64,000 nt of DNA from Patagioenas fasciata. Its lineage: Eukaryota; Chordata; Aves; Columbiformes; Columbidae. Below the pieces are notes generated by a model that ran no database searches, was not told where the DNA came from, and was given only the letters and a program-made list of their open reading frames with translations. The DNA lies in contig NC_092520.1 of the NCBI RefSeq assembly GCF_037038585.1, positions 145,389,104 to 145,453,103 of the forward strand. Reading direction: 5' to 3'. The translations under genes were made by a program, and so were the position numbers. Shown here one piece after another: positions 14,344-27,000 of this stretch (position 1 is its first letter; each line of letters begins with the position of its first letter).

Positions 14344-14425
14344 TTTTTTTTAATTATTTTATTTTATTTTATTTATTTTATTTATTTATTTATTTATTTA
14401 TTTTTATTTATCTTTTTTTTCTTCC
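14344..14425. repeat. (TTTA)n / (TTTTA)n microsatellite
   Basis: About 80 bases consist of TTTA and TTTTA units ending in a T run. This is a simple repeat, possibly the degenerated poly(A) end of an old minus-strand retroelement, though no element body was recognised beside it. Confidence 0.9.
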
Positions 14426-17400
14426 AGATGGATGACGAGCCTGCCCTCAGACAAGCTGAGTCCTCCTGTGGACACAAGGCAGATGATGAGGGAGTGAGCA
14501 CAGCCTGCAGTACAACATCTGATGCGTGTGCACTGGTCCCAGGGGTAGCTTCTGCTAACATCAACAAAAGATCTGCAGGGTGTTTATAGTGCACCCAGGC
14601 AAGCATTCCTTTTACAATACCTAACAGACATTGTATATACCACTGTAGATTGTTTCATATAATCCTACCTAGGCTCTGACAAATAAGACCACATTGCAGA
14701 CTGCTCTATCCCAGCTTTGGGCAACTTGCCACTGTGGTCTCTTTCCTCTTAATGTGTTAAAATCACCTAGAATGAGCCACACATTTTCCTGAGGTCTTTT
14801 TTTCAGAGAATTTTAATTAGATCATTGTAGTTGTTTTTCATTATGCATGCATACATTCTTACTACAGTGTTGTTTAAATAATATTAATAACATGCACAGC
14901 AAATTGTTAATGTGTGTTCTAAATTTCCTCATGATTTTGGACAGTAAGACTAACTCTTGTTATGTCTGTTTCTGTTGGTCTCTGGCTGCTGGTTTTTTAA
15001 ATAAGTGTAGCTGTTAATGGCCTCAGTGAATTAATCTGTGTCTGATAAAAACGCCTCTTAAATGGATTCAATTTAAATGATGATCTGTTGTTAGAGCTGC
15101 TCTTAACTCCAAATACTTACTCCATGTCATCTTATCATTATCTGAATAACTTGAATACAGTCATAGTGATAGTGATGTATTTAAAGTTTTCGTTTTCCTG
15201 CCAATGGTGAGCCTCTGAAACTGCAAAGCTGAGATCTCTGGATCTGCTTAGCCCTATGGATTCTTGATGTGAGAGTAAGTGCAATATAAAAAGAAAATTA
15301 AAAAAAAAAAAAAAACAGTGAATGCCAGCTGCATTTCACTGACATAAAATTTTCTGTATCTTATTTCATGGATCTGGTGTTTCAAATATAAACAAATCTA
15401 CTCTGACCTGTAAGAACCTTCCTGTAGCCATTGCACAACAACTAGACTACTTGAGAAGAGACCTTATAAAGAACAGCCTCTCTGTATCTTTCACACTTGA
15501 AAAACCCTAAAGTTTTTCAAGTTTTTATGCTGATGCCAGTTCCTCACTGTATCATTTGGAACTGTCATCCAAGCAATTGACAGTAGTGCTGTCCTGTGCT
15601 TTCCAGTTTTATTGAGAGATGAGCCTTCAGATCTTCTGAGATGCTGCTGGTGGCTTTGCCCCTGTTGTTCCCCAGAGTACATCAGCTTTGCAGATTGTGT
15701 GTGTTGTCATGCTTTTGCTGCGTGTGACTGATAGATTCTATGTCCCACATAGGACCTCTCTGTCATCAGTTCTTGCAATACCAAGGACTTGTGTATGTGA
15801 ACAACCCCTCCGTGATCAAGGAGACCATGCAATCCTAGCTTATTTATTGATTGCAAATAATCACATGGGGCTGATATTGGTGTGTTAGGCTCAAATGCTT
15901 GAGACAGTAAAGGAAACCCATCAACCCTACATACATTTAAGCCAGTCTCAGTGTAGTTAGTGAGTGAGAAGGAGACTTGTCCTTCATCTCTTGTGATTTC
16001 ATATTTGTGAGTGAAATGTCATCACTACACAAAGAGAAGACTCATTACTACCCCAAAAATATGATAAGCCCATTTGTCTTACAAAAACTTTATGAAGTTT
16101 ATGTGTTTTCCTAGTAAATCTCTCTTGGTTGTTATTGGAACAGGAACTGGAGCCATGCAAAATGTAGAAAGGAAAATAATCTACAGACATTTCTTGCCTA
16201 CTGGCATTGAAAACTGTAAACATCTTAAGTGGGTATAGCAAAGCACTAAATCTTCCCTGTTTTGTCTCAAAAATTTGAGAGCAGACTGGCCTAAAAGCCT
16301 GACTGAGGAACTGGTTACTAATAACCCCAATTCCCATGTTGATGGGTCGTCACTCCCTTGAGCTCCAGCCTGGATGAGAGGAGCCTTAAGGCAGTTCACA
16401 TTTCACACTGAGGATTGATCTGGTTGCAGGACGGAACCATTGACAAAGTGATATACAGCCAATTTTGCTTTTTATTGGAAAACAATTGGTTTTATTTGGA
16501 CCAGAGTATAGCTGCACTCAGTGCACTCCTACATGCTCATGTGTTTCCATGTTCTTTCAGCTACTTGAGGGTGAAAGAGGGCAGGAATAAATTTCTGAAC
16601 ACAGGTACAGCGACTAGTGGTGTGAAAAGTTGAAATGTATCAGAGTAGGTCTTTTTCAGTCCTTTAGTGTAGCAACAAAATGGAAAATCTGGATACATGC
16701 TGGAAAACTCAGGTTACAAATTAGGATATTTTTTCCTTTTGTCTTGCACTAGTTTTCTGTTTGAGTGATCCAGCTCTTATAAAACGCTGTTCTAATAGCA
16801 CTAATCCACACAAACCCCTCCTGCCTCTAACATGCTTATACATGCACAGTCATGGTAAGAAAAACTGTTCTAGTATCTTGCTGCTAATGAAGGATTTTCT
16901 TCAGTGCATATGTGGTGCTTACATTGCGGTTCCACTGGGAGAAAAATCTCTTCAAATTCTCTGAAGTTTTCCTTAAGGGAAGCTTGTGTACAATCCATAA
17001 AGTGGTCTTCAATGTGCTGTCTGAAGTCCAAACATGTATTGTAGGGCAGCAGTGCACCCAGTAAGATGCAGAGGATGCTCACCTGCACTGTCAGAGAACA
17101 GGATCCAGCGGTTGGAAACAGACAGTCCATGGCATATACATTACAAACCACACTGTTGCATGACTAACTCATTTGGAAGGAGGGGCATGGAGAGGGTTAG
17201 ATCATAGATATTTTCCACAATAAATTAGTTAACATTTAACTATAGGAAAAAATTATTTTAGTTGTGAGAAGAGTCCACGAAACTGATTTATAAGAGTGGA
17301 CTCTAGGGGGTATGTATTCAAAGAATTGCGTGGGAAGTTGTGTGCGTAACTTCCACTGAAGTCAATGTCTAGAGGGGTATCACGGTGGATGGGTGATGAG

Positions 17401-19520
17401 AAACTGTCTTTAAGAGCAGTCACCTGGATGAATAATGAAACCTATGGCTTACTATCTGATGGCTCTATTCATAGCCTGAGTGAAACATGTGGGACAATCA
17501 ACCACGCAAAGAGAAAAAACCCAAACAAACCCAACCAACAAAATAAGGGGCAAGGGGAGAGCACAATCTCTACAAAAGTGTTTTGCCTTTCTGCACCAAA
17601 GTTTCAGTATTGCTCAGAATATTTTAGAAGAGTGGGCAGTTCTGAAGCCATTTGGAATGATGACTAGGATAAAGAGGTAAAATAGTTTATTTGAAGAGTC
17701 CAAGTGCTCTTGCTAAAATTGTGAATCAATGCATGTGCCTTTTTCCCTGCTTTGCTCTTGAAGCCCTTAAGAGAAACTGGTGGTGGTCTTAGTAGAGAAA
17801 AAATTGATACTTTCTAATGAATTTTATGCTCACGTGACCTGACTCTTCATGCTGATGGTTTCCATTTCATAATGGGAAGTGTAGTGGTGTGATGCTGAAA
17901 AGGTAGTTTGTGCTTCCTCTACTTGTATCTATTCTGTAATTAAATGAAGAACTTCAGAATCCAGAGAAACTATTCCAGCATCTTTTCTCTACAGTAAATT
18001 ATGACCAAAACCAAAGTGTTTTAAACACTCAAAGACTGTAACTAAATACAGCCAGCATTCCCCTACTTTCTGAATTATTGCAAGAGGGCCAAATTGTCTG
18101 TGGTGCCTCAGGGGATTGAGGGCACTTACTCATAAGTGAACATACATGCTTACTACACTGTAGGTGCATTGTATTGGGAATAGCACTGTCCACATCTTGC
18201 GATGGTGAATGCCTAAAACTAAGCCAAATATCCTGTGCTTGAAATCCCTTTCGTGAGAGCACAGATTTTTTCAAAGTATAGGCATAAACTACATTGGCTT
18301 TGTGTGTGTGTGTCTTGAAAGCCAAATGTATGTCTGTTTTTACAAAGGACCATGAAACAAACTCTATGAGTGGAACTCCATAGTTGGTGAGCAGCCACAG
18401 TCAAATCCACAGAACCTAATAATGTTTGTTATTGAGGTCCAGTGCAGGGTAGCTGCTGTGAAGAACTGTCATCATTTGATGTCTCTTAAAAGATTTGATG
18501 TTCTCTAGTAAACATGGTGGCTACTTTAAAACCAGAGCAGCAGTGGGGTGCCAAGTGTAGGTTCTCCTTGGAGGTTTTGGGGCAGTAACAACATTTATGA
18601 GTGTCTTAGCTGGATCTGAGAGGTGGGACAGCTGTTCAGTGCACTTCCAAGATAGTCCACCATCTCCTAATATGACACCCTGGCTTCATTTATTTGTAAT
18701 TCTGACTAATTTTTGACTTCTCAAGATGAAAATTGTAGCCAGTCTTTTAGAAAATTTCATCCCAAAGAGTCATACAATTTTTTAACGCAAAAAAAGGAAA
18801 ATACATTTGTATTATACATGTTAAAAATACTCGGTAATTTCTTCTGAGAAACCCTAGCACCTTTGTGGCTCAGGGCAAAAATGGAAGCTTGGAAGTGCAT
18901 CCTCTGCATTAGGAATGCTCTTTTATCACCTTAAAGAATACCTGGCCATGTTGTAACTCTGAAAAATCATGCTCATTGAATGAAGATTCCTTTATCAGCA
19001 ATGTCCAACTGCTGTGCATGACTGCACTTTGAGTATCCCTTACGGGACAACCAAAAGTACCTCACCACCCTCTAGCTCCTGTGTTCCACCAGAAGTGCTG
19101 ACCCTGACATCTGAGCAGGCTTATGCTGGAAGTCTATAAGGACAAAGGCAGACTATCCCTACAATGTCTGCTTAGCCAGGAGATTGGGGAAAGGCACTTC
19201 GTCAGGGTGATGTAAAGCAACAGTGAGGAAGAAGTCTCCCCTCTCTGCTCTAGTTGGGTTTGGTGCTGGTAGGTAAGCAGAGAGCAGGAGAAAGCAGGTG
19301 TGGCTGCTAAGGGGAGAGCATAACCAGCCAAGAGAAAAGCTGGGATGAAGAACTTGAAGAAACACAGGATCAGTGACTGTGAGCCAGGATGTGGAGGAAG
19401 GACTTGCTGAGCCAGGACGCTAATGAAGGAAGCTGACATGAGTGATGTCTGGGATTGGCTGGCCAAAGAGGAGGGAAGACTGAGTGTTGCTGAGGAAGGT
19501 GGGGACCAGAAAAAACAGTG

Positions 19521-19898
19521 TGTCCTGGTTTAGGCTGGGATAGAGTTAATTTTCTTCCTAGTAGCTGGTATAGTTCTGTGGTTTGGATTTAGTATGAGAA
19601 GAATGTTGATAATAAACTGATGTTCTATTTGTTGCCAATCAATTTTTATTCCAAGTCAAGGACTTTTCAGCAAGAAGACTGCAGGGGCACAAGAAGCTGG
19701 GAGGATACACAACCAGGACAGATCACCAAAACTGTCTAAAGGGATATTTGATATCATATGATATCACAGTCAGTATATATTTTGGGGGAAGAAGGAAAGG
19801 GGACACGTTTGGAGCTATGGCATTTTTCTTCCCAAGGAAATGTTACATGTGATGGAGTCTTGCATTCCTGGAGAAGGCTGGACACTGACCTGGGTAGA
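19521..19898 (+). mobile_element. ERVL-type LTR fragment (endogenous retrovirus), 3' part missing
   Basis: The segment begins with TGTCCTGGTTTAGGCTGGGA and continues in the order I recall for a very common avian class III (ERVL-like) LTR: 'gagttaattttcttcctagt', 'gatttagtatgagaagaatg', 'aagtcaaggacttttcag', 'cacaagaagctgggagg', then 'gatggagtcttgcattcctg'. The 5' terminus (TG) is intact. The 3' portion, including the usual polyadenylation segment and terminal CA, is not found. The LTR stops where a CR1 3' end begins. No gag, pol or env coding was seen nearby, so it is a solo or broken LTR. A perfect 16-bp palindrome (19,750-19,765) lies inside it. Confidence 0.8.
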
Positions 19899-19899
19899 A

Positions 19900-20940
19900 A
19901 ATCACAGAAACACTGAATCACAGAATGATCGGGGTTGGAAGGGACCTCTGGAGATGATCTAGTCCAATCCATCTGCTAAAGCAGGTTCACCCAGAGCAGA
20001 TCACGCAGGAATGTGTCCAGGTGGGTTTTGAATGTCTCTAGAGAAGGAGACTCCACAACCTCTCTGGCAGCCTGTTCCAGTGCTCTGGCATCCTCAAAAT
20101 AAAGAAGTTTCTCCTCATATTCAGATGGAACCTCCTATGCTTCAGTCTGTGCCCATTGCTCCTCATCCTGTTGTTGGGCACCACTGAAAAGAGTCTGGTT
20201 CCACCCTCTTGACACCCACCCTTGAGATATTTATAAGTATAAATAAGGTCCCCTCTCAGCCTGCTCTTCTCCAAGCTGAACAGATACAGTTCTCTTGGTC
20301 TTTTCTCATATAATAAGAAAGATGCTCCAGACTCCAAATCATTTTTGTAGCCCTCTGCTGGACTCTATCCAGTAATTCCTCATCCTTCTTACACTGGGGA
20401 GCCCAGAACTGGATGCAGTACTCCTGATGCAGCCTCACCGGGGCAGAGTAGAGTGGGAGGATAACCTTCCTCAACCTGCTGGTCACACTCTTCCTAATGC
20501 ACCCGTGGATATTGTTGGCTTTCCTGACAACAAGAGCACATTGCTGGTTCATGGTCAACCTGTTGTCCACCAGGACTTTCAGGTCCTTCTCTGCAGTGCT
20601 CCTTTCCAGCAGGTCAGCCTCTAACCTGTACTGGTGCTTGGGGTTATTCCTCCCCAGGTGCAGGACCCTACACTTGCCCTTGTTGAACTTCATCAGGTTC
20701 TTCTCTGCCCAGTCCTCCAGCCTGTCAGATCACACTGAATGGCAGCACAGCCTTCTGGTGTATCAACCCTTCCTCTCAGTTTTGTGTTATCAGCAAACTT
20801 GCTGAGAGTACACTCAGTCTCTTCATCCAGGTCACTGATGAACAGATTAAACAAGACTGGACACAATACTGACCCCTGGGGAACACCACTAGCTATAGAC
20901 CTCCAACTAGGCTCTGCACCACTGATCACAACCCTGGTTG
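19900..20940 (-). mobile_element. CR1 LINE, 5'-truncated, reverse transcriptase C-terminal half (broken)
   Basis: The plus strand opens with 'atcacagaa...gaatcacagaatgatc' and 'ggttggaagggacctctgga', the reverse complement of the avian CR1 3' end. Further right, the minus strand encodes CR1 reverse transcriptase motifs in order: [24 protein letters not shown], a metal-binding box read as FADN where CR1 normally has F/YADD, then [22 protein letters not shown] and finally HWNRLPERL. The reading is split over at least three frames (about 20,929-20,693, 20,693-20,256 and 20,337-20,038), so frameshifts have inactivated it. The endonuclease and N-terminal RT are absent, the usual 5' truncation of CR1. 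Confidence 0.93.
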
Positions 20941-20944
20941 TTTC

Positions 20945-23500
20945 TGGTGGGAGTAGAAACAGTGAGCCAAGCCGAGCACAGGGTAGCTGATATCAAATGA
21001 AAAAACAAAAGCTGGATTTTGGTTTCAGCAGAAAAAAAAGAATGAGGTATGGATGAGGAAGCAGAGGTGGGAGGAGAGAAAGGGAAAATAGGTGGCAGAA
21101 GACCTGTAACTTGTAATCATGTAATCCTAGCTCTTACTGTAATGTGGCAGTGAAGAAGCCAAACGAATTTAATGTGAGCAACCTGCCTCGCTCCAAGAGT
21201 TTCAGAGTGCCTCCTTACCCATAATGCTCTCCATTTTAGGCATGTTTAGCTGAGCACATATTCCATCTAGAACATGAAGTGGTCAGACATACATGAATGT
21301 AAAAGTTCAGCCTTCCAAGAGTTCGTACAATGCAAAGGTTGAAGCTCCAGCATAATTCAAAAAAATTGATGTCATGCATATCAGAAAATATGGAGATAAG
21401 TCCAGATTACTGCAGAATCTTTGAGACAAGTTGGATCATGTGAGTTGAACTGTATGAGAAAGCGAAATCTCTGGAAGATTTTAACCCCCCACATTTAGGA
21501 AAGGAAAGCTGCTGTAGTTTGTCTCAGAAACAAGGGTCTTCCAGATTTATTTTCCCACAAAGCTGAGAACTCAAAAAAAACTTGTATTCAGCTTTACAGA
21601 GTTAAATCCAACAGTCTGCAGCAGTGGCTTTCAAATCACAATATGTGAACCACAGTATCCACAGACACCTTTTATAAGGCCTGTGTAAAGTTCTTTAAGA
21701 AAAATGGGACTTCTTAAATTCACTACAATCACAAAATTTACATATAGAAACTAAGAAAAAATTGCAAGTCCTTAATGAATAGTGTGAAGATATTGGGGAA
21801 AACCAGAGGTACTTCAGAATCCTCTTACAAAGTGGCCAGCTCTACATAGCCAAGGTTTGGCATTTGGGTGTATGGGGTTTTTTTTATGCTCTTTGGGCCA
21901 CTTGTCTGCCAAGCATCAACCCTTCTGATGAAGATAAATTGCCTCTGCCCACTGTAGCTTTAGTTTTTAGTTCCAGCTGGGAAATGCTGGTAATCCTGAG
22001 ATAAAAAATCATCTTCTGAATACATTGCAGTTAACTTCAGTTGTATAAATCCAAGCATTAGCTGGATACTATAAATAGGCAGGATGTACAAGGAAGCCAA
22101 GTTGAAAATGAGCATGAACCATGCCTTCTTTCTTTAATGCAGTGGTACGTTTCATCATGTATATTTCATCTGAAAAGGAAACAATATGCATGCACTTTGT
22201 GGCTGTACTAATTAACTGGACATAATGAAGCGTTGGATTTCACACTTTGGAAATGTGGATGGGAGGGATGGGTGAGTTTTTCTCAAGTTTTCTTGCTTTA
22301 ATGCTTTCTTGGAGGTAGTTTTCCACAAGACTGGGTAGAGAGCAGAAATACATCTGTTTTATATTATATGATGGCTGTACTTGGGCAATGGAAAAAGATG
22401 GCACTTTAAAAAGTGGAAAGAAGGATAAAAAAGAAAAACTTGGCAACTCCAGAATGGAGCAACGATTACAAGAACTATCTTAAAATTCCCAGGATTCATA
22501 ATTTATTTTTTCCACGCTTGCATTTTTCTGATGTTGCTGATGTTAAAGCAATGAGACAGAGGAAATTCACTAGGATTTTATGAAGTACAGATATCTCCGT
22601 GAAACACTCTCCTTTATTCAGGCTGGTCCCACAGCAGCTGCTGTGATTAACGTGTGGGTGGTAGCAAAAGGGATAGGAAGTAGGACTCATATGTTCATTT
22701 TTAAAAAAAATTATAAGAGATAATTTTTTCTGTTGTTTTCTTCAGCCAGTGACAATGAGGTAATGGTGATGGTCTCCCCCTTAACTACAGTTATCTATGG
22801 GTATAAGGCAGAACTAAAATTAATGCAGTTGTTTTTCAGAAACAGAGCCATGTGAGGCATCTTTGTCGTGGGAGAGAGGAAAAGTTATTCAAGCAATGTA
22901 ACAGTACCTAGTGATGTGTCACCTACTGTAGTTTACCTTTTTTTCTTCCCTTTATACATTCACCTGTGAAACACTCCTTTTTTTTCTTCTCACATTAACA
23001 TAAGGTAGTCCCAAAGTACAAAGAGCTGGGAATCTACTCATGTGGTAGACATTTTCATCTTCAAGTAAAGCTGGAAGTTGAGGACACTGAGCATCTGTCT
23101 GGTTTTGAACAAGACTTTGGGGTGTGACGTGCAAATACCTTCCAAGAGTGTGGTAAGTGATGCATCCCATGGGGCTGCTTTTCACATCCTCTCATTTGGA
23201 GGGTGTAATGCTTCATTTTGTCTTTGCAGGGCTGGGGACTGGAAAGATTGGGAATTGTGTTCTCCCTCCAGTGGGGTCTGAGCTATATGACAGCACCTCC
23301 AGGTTGTTCAGCAACTTAGCTGACTTGAAATAGAGCTTGGAATAAAACATGTTCTGAGTGATTTTTAACTAAAAGCTAATGTGAAAATGTGGGAGTTTGA
23401 ACCAATGTAAACATATTAAATTGGAAACGATTTTCAAACGCAGTAAAGAAAAAAATTGTGCTTGTGCTCTTGAAATTCCTAAAGGACACATTTTTCCTTC
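20945..23500. other. Intergenic DNA between CR1 and the PTHLH 3' end
   Basis: No gene or repeat family was recognised. The segment just right of the CR1 (20,945-21,000) does not clearly continue the interrupted LTR. The remainder is unique AT-rich sequence with short homopolymers. Confidence 0.55.
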
Positions 23501-23509
23501 CGAGTCATG

Positions 23510-24001
23510 ATTTAATTAGATTATATTTTATTAGACATTCTTTACAAATTTTAAAATACTGCTATTATACATGCACAAAGGAAAATCAGTTTGAACAATT
23601 GTATGTAGGCATTCATTGAAGTCAACCACGAAACGGGAACATCTTATGTCACTTATCAATGTACTCGATATGTATATCTAAAGTGCATTATGTTACAAAA
23701 AATATAGAAAGTCAGCAGCACCAAGATACGTTCACAAAATAAATACACCAGTCAACAAAATAAATTATGTTAAATGTGATAATAATAATTGTCTTAGCCT
23801 TAGGAGGCGGGGGGGGAAGAAACAAAGAAAATTCACAATAACCAAATGTGCAGTTTCAGAGAGCAATGGGGGAAAAAGTTTTATTCTGAGCATTTACAAT
23901 ATTTACAGGTAATAAATATTTTAATACTTCCCATATGTTCACTATTACAGAATACTGCAATATGTCTTCCAAAAATTTCTTGCCGAAAATGTCAGCGCCT
24001 C
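23510..24001 (-). CDS. PTHLH: PTHLH distal terminal exon: last codons of the 141-residue isoform plus 3'UTR
   Basis: A strong 3' splice site (long T/C tract ending TTTCTTTCCAG; AG at 24,003-24,002) opens this exon. Joined to the donor at 27,984 it completes the Arg codon and adds Arg-Arg before TGA (23,994-23,992), giving a 141-residue mature peptide that ends in three Arg. Human PTHLH likewise has a two-residue-longer isoform. Two AATAAA signals follow on the minus strand, at 23,885-23,880 and 23,532-23,527; the right end given here (about 23,510) assumes use of the distal one. The 3'UTR holds AUUUA-containing segments near 23,738-23,762 and a Pumilio-type UGUAAAUA at 23,907-23,900. PTHLH messages are known to be unstable through AU-rich elements. 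The exact cleavage site is inferred. Confidence 0.82.
23527..23532 (-). terminator. Distal poly(A) signal AATAAA of PTHLH
   Basis: AATAAA on the minus strand lies about 470 nt into the distal exon. Using it would include the AU-rich motifs in the 3'UTR. Confidence 0.55.
23880..23885 (-). terminator. Proximal poly(A) signal AATAAA of PTHLH distal exon
   Basis: AATAAA on the minus strand about 110 nt after the isoform stop. It is followed by a T/C-rich stretch, as expected near a cleavage site. Using it would remove most AU-rich motifs but keep the Pumilio-type site. Confidence 0.5.
23900..23907 (-). promoter_or_regulatory. Pumilio-type motif in the PTHLH 3'UTR
   Basis: The minus strand reads TGTAAATA, matching the known UGUANAUA recognition element of PUF proteins. 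It lies upstream of both poly(A) signals, so every message with this exon would carry it. Function is inferred. Confidence 0.4.
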
Positions 24002-24003
24002 CT

Positions 24004-27000
24004 GGAAAGAAAAAAGGACGAAAAAGAATAAAAAAATTAATTTTCACTTCAAATGCGTAGACATAAAAGTAATAGCAAGAGTGCCACAAACTATAACATG
24101 TTCCTCTTGCTGGTAAACTTTCACAATAATAAGGCCTGTTTAACAATGCTACAGTTTTAGACATCTTTGCTAGACCTCTACTGTATTTTCTTCAATGCAA
24201 CGTAGCTAGCAGTATGAAGACGTGCAGTTTGTCATGACACTGAAGCCATCTATTCCAATATATTGTACACTCAAAGAAACAGAAAAGGGCTTTAGTTTTG
24301 TTTAGAGATTTATGCAAGAAGATTCCTGAATGCTACAGGTAGAAAAATTGTATCAATCTATAATAAACATGCCAAGTGCCAAAAAAGAAAAAATACAGTT
24401 GAAGAAATGAAAAGTTTGTTTCGAAGATAAGAAAAAAGAAGTCCTTATTGAACACTGTAGCAATCATGTCCCTGCTGTGTTTACCTCTTGGATGCGATGC
24501 TAAACTTCTGACTAATGTGGTCCCACAGGGCTTATTAGGTCTGTCTTTCCCACTGACAGACCACCTGCTGGGGAAGGGCCTGTTCATCTTAGAGGTATAT
24601 ATTTGTGTGGTGTCATGTACGTGAGTGTATGCAGTATTCATGCTGTAAAGGCTGCTCAGACCTTGAGCAAACTCTTGACAGTGTATCTCTTAAAGTACCT
24701 GAATGAATGAAAATACTATAATCCTGAAGCTTTCACTCTGTGAGACAAAGAGCTTGGTCCTGAAAGAAAACGAGCATCTCCTGTTAAGCTCTGACTCCCA
24801 TTTCATTCAGTCCAAGTTGAAACAGTCAGCTGTGTACAGTCCTAAGATTTTGGAATTTTCTAAGGGATGCTGGCAACCTGGTGTGAGCTATCTACTCCTC
24901 CCTTCCTTGTGAAGGCATGAGAACAAAAGCAAAGCCTGCTTCTTCCCTGTCAGTGCGTTACTTATACTACAATATTACTTTGAATTACTTCTTAGCAGTG
25001 CTGCAGGAAATGCTGAAGGGTTGGGCTTTTTTTCTCCTCTGTCCCTGTGAACAACACATTTCCGTAATGTATGTTGGTTCCTTAGGAAACAGCTACAGGG
25101 TGGAATGTGAAGCTATAGAATGGAGCTAGATTTGCTCTATTGCTGAGCTGATCACCCAAGCTGCGGGTAGCTCTCCACATGGCAGACATGTGTGGGTGTG
25201 AGACGCATAAGAAAGCAAATCCTTTGGAGCTTAAGAGGGACTTTTTTATGTGCACGTTGAAAGTGAGACTACATCTAACATTAGGGAGTTTACTCATTTG
25301 AAAGATTCCTTAGAAAATTACGTAATAACAGCTTAATTGGATTGGAACAGGAATATGGCTGGAATGTCCATGAGAAATAATTTTTAAGTGCCTGGAATGG
25401 AAATGCTAGCATGGAATTCCTTAATAATTAACTAGCAATAGTAGGGTGTATTCAGGCTATATTGCAATATGTATATTAATGGCACACAATTCATAAAGCG
25501 TGACTGTATATGTTGCTGCAATACACAGGCCTATTTTTAAGAGGGTGACATCTTCAATTTGGCTTGGATTTTAGGCTTTGTTTTGGAGTTTGAGCTAAGC
25601 CACATCCTGATAATGGGCTCTGTACTAATAACTACTTGCAAGTTGCTTTCTGTGATTTGGTCCCAGATTTTGCAAGGTTGGCTTCTCTTGCGAGATACTT
25701 CCTGTAGTAAGTTAGATGATCTAGAGAGCACATTATTTTTGGTCTTCTTTCTGACCCAACCCCAAAATTTTGGGATCAAGATTGGGTGGGGGAATTAGCA
25801 TGAGAATTTTAATTCAGTGTGTTGAGCAGAAAAGAAGCAGTGAAAAACATGCCTAAAGCTTATCTTTGCACTTCTTTGACATTTACCCTGCTGCATTATG
25901 CAGATCTACTTCTTCACTGTAAAGTAATGGTGCTTCTCCTAAGCTGCAGCCAGCCTCGAGGGAGCTACGAAAGCAGCTTCTACTGGTGTAACATATGGAA
26001 ATCCTGTCTGCACACGCCTTCCTTGCCCCCCACCAACAGATAAAGTAGAAGTTCCTGAACCTGCTCAGTGCAGCTGAGGAATCGATGTCACTCAGATATT
26101 GTCATCCTTCATCTAAAATGTGCTCTCCCATCTTGTGCCAACAATGGCGTAAACTACATTGAACCTTATTCCCCCTATCTTAAGTAGATGCCATGGAAGG
26201 AAACTTGCTTTCCTTTAAAGTTTAGAAATTACAGATTTTGCCAGTCTAGTGGGATAACTACAAGCTTCTATATTAGCAGTTACTTAAGAGCTGAACCAGC
26301 ATATTATGCTCTGTACATGTGAAGGAGGAATTTCATTTTCCTGTTTTATGGTTTCTCTTTGTTTAATCATCTTCAATTAAGTATCTAAAATACAGCTCCA
26401 CTTTAGGAATCTGTTTCTTGCCCTGAAGAAATACTGCATCTTGGTGAAATCAGTAGGTCAAAGCTGGATCGCCTTAAGCAGTCTAGACTCCACAGTAAAG
26501 CTGACTGCCTTCAGCCATCTAACCATACTTGAAACAGAAAGGCTAAACTAGGAAAATCAACAGGCTTGTACCTGTAACTCTTTTACATATCCCATTGGAT
26601 ATACAACCAAAGACAGAGTAGCAAGACAAAGAAGCAAAAGTTGAAATGCCCTGGAATTTTTTTTCCCTACAGTCAAGATTTAGATGTGCTGAAGACAGGT
26701 ATTATTTATTAGCCACCACAATCCCTAAACATCTGTTGAAACGTCAGGTATCTCCTTCCCGGGAGTCCCAGAGTGTGCTTTTCTTAAGGTGCTGAGACAA
26801 ATCAGCCACTTTTACTTCACCAATTGCTGCTATAGCCACGCTAACTGGTTTATGGCCAGGGACACTGACTGCTGAGGCCCAAATACCAGTAACTCCTGTA
26901 GATGTAGGGAGAAGTTGAGGCAATGGAGCATGTTGCAAACCGTGGCCTGTGAAGTTTAACCCAAGACTGGATTGTGGTAAATCCCACAGCTGGTGTCTCT

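Larger units (their letters stand above)
7900..19500. other. Intergenic AT-rich DNA, no recognisable gene
   Basis: No conserved coding exon was recognised. Contents include a pyrimidine-rich run (about 7,930-8,020), a poly(G) run (9,181-9,189), a 24-bp palindrome (11,114-11,137), a 149-codon minus-strand open frame (10,653-11,102, described separately), a C-rich then CCA-rich run (about 13,021-13,046), a TTTA repeat (14,344-14,425) and an A run near 15,300. Confidence 0.55.
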
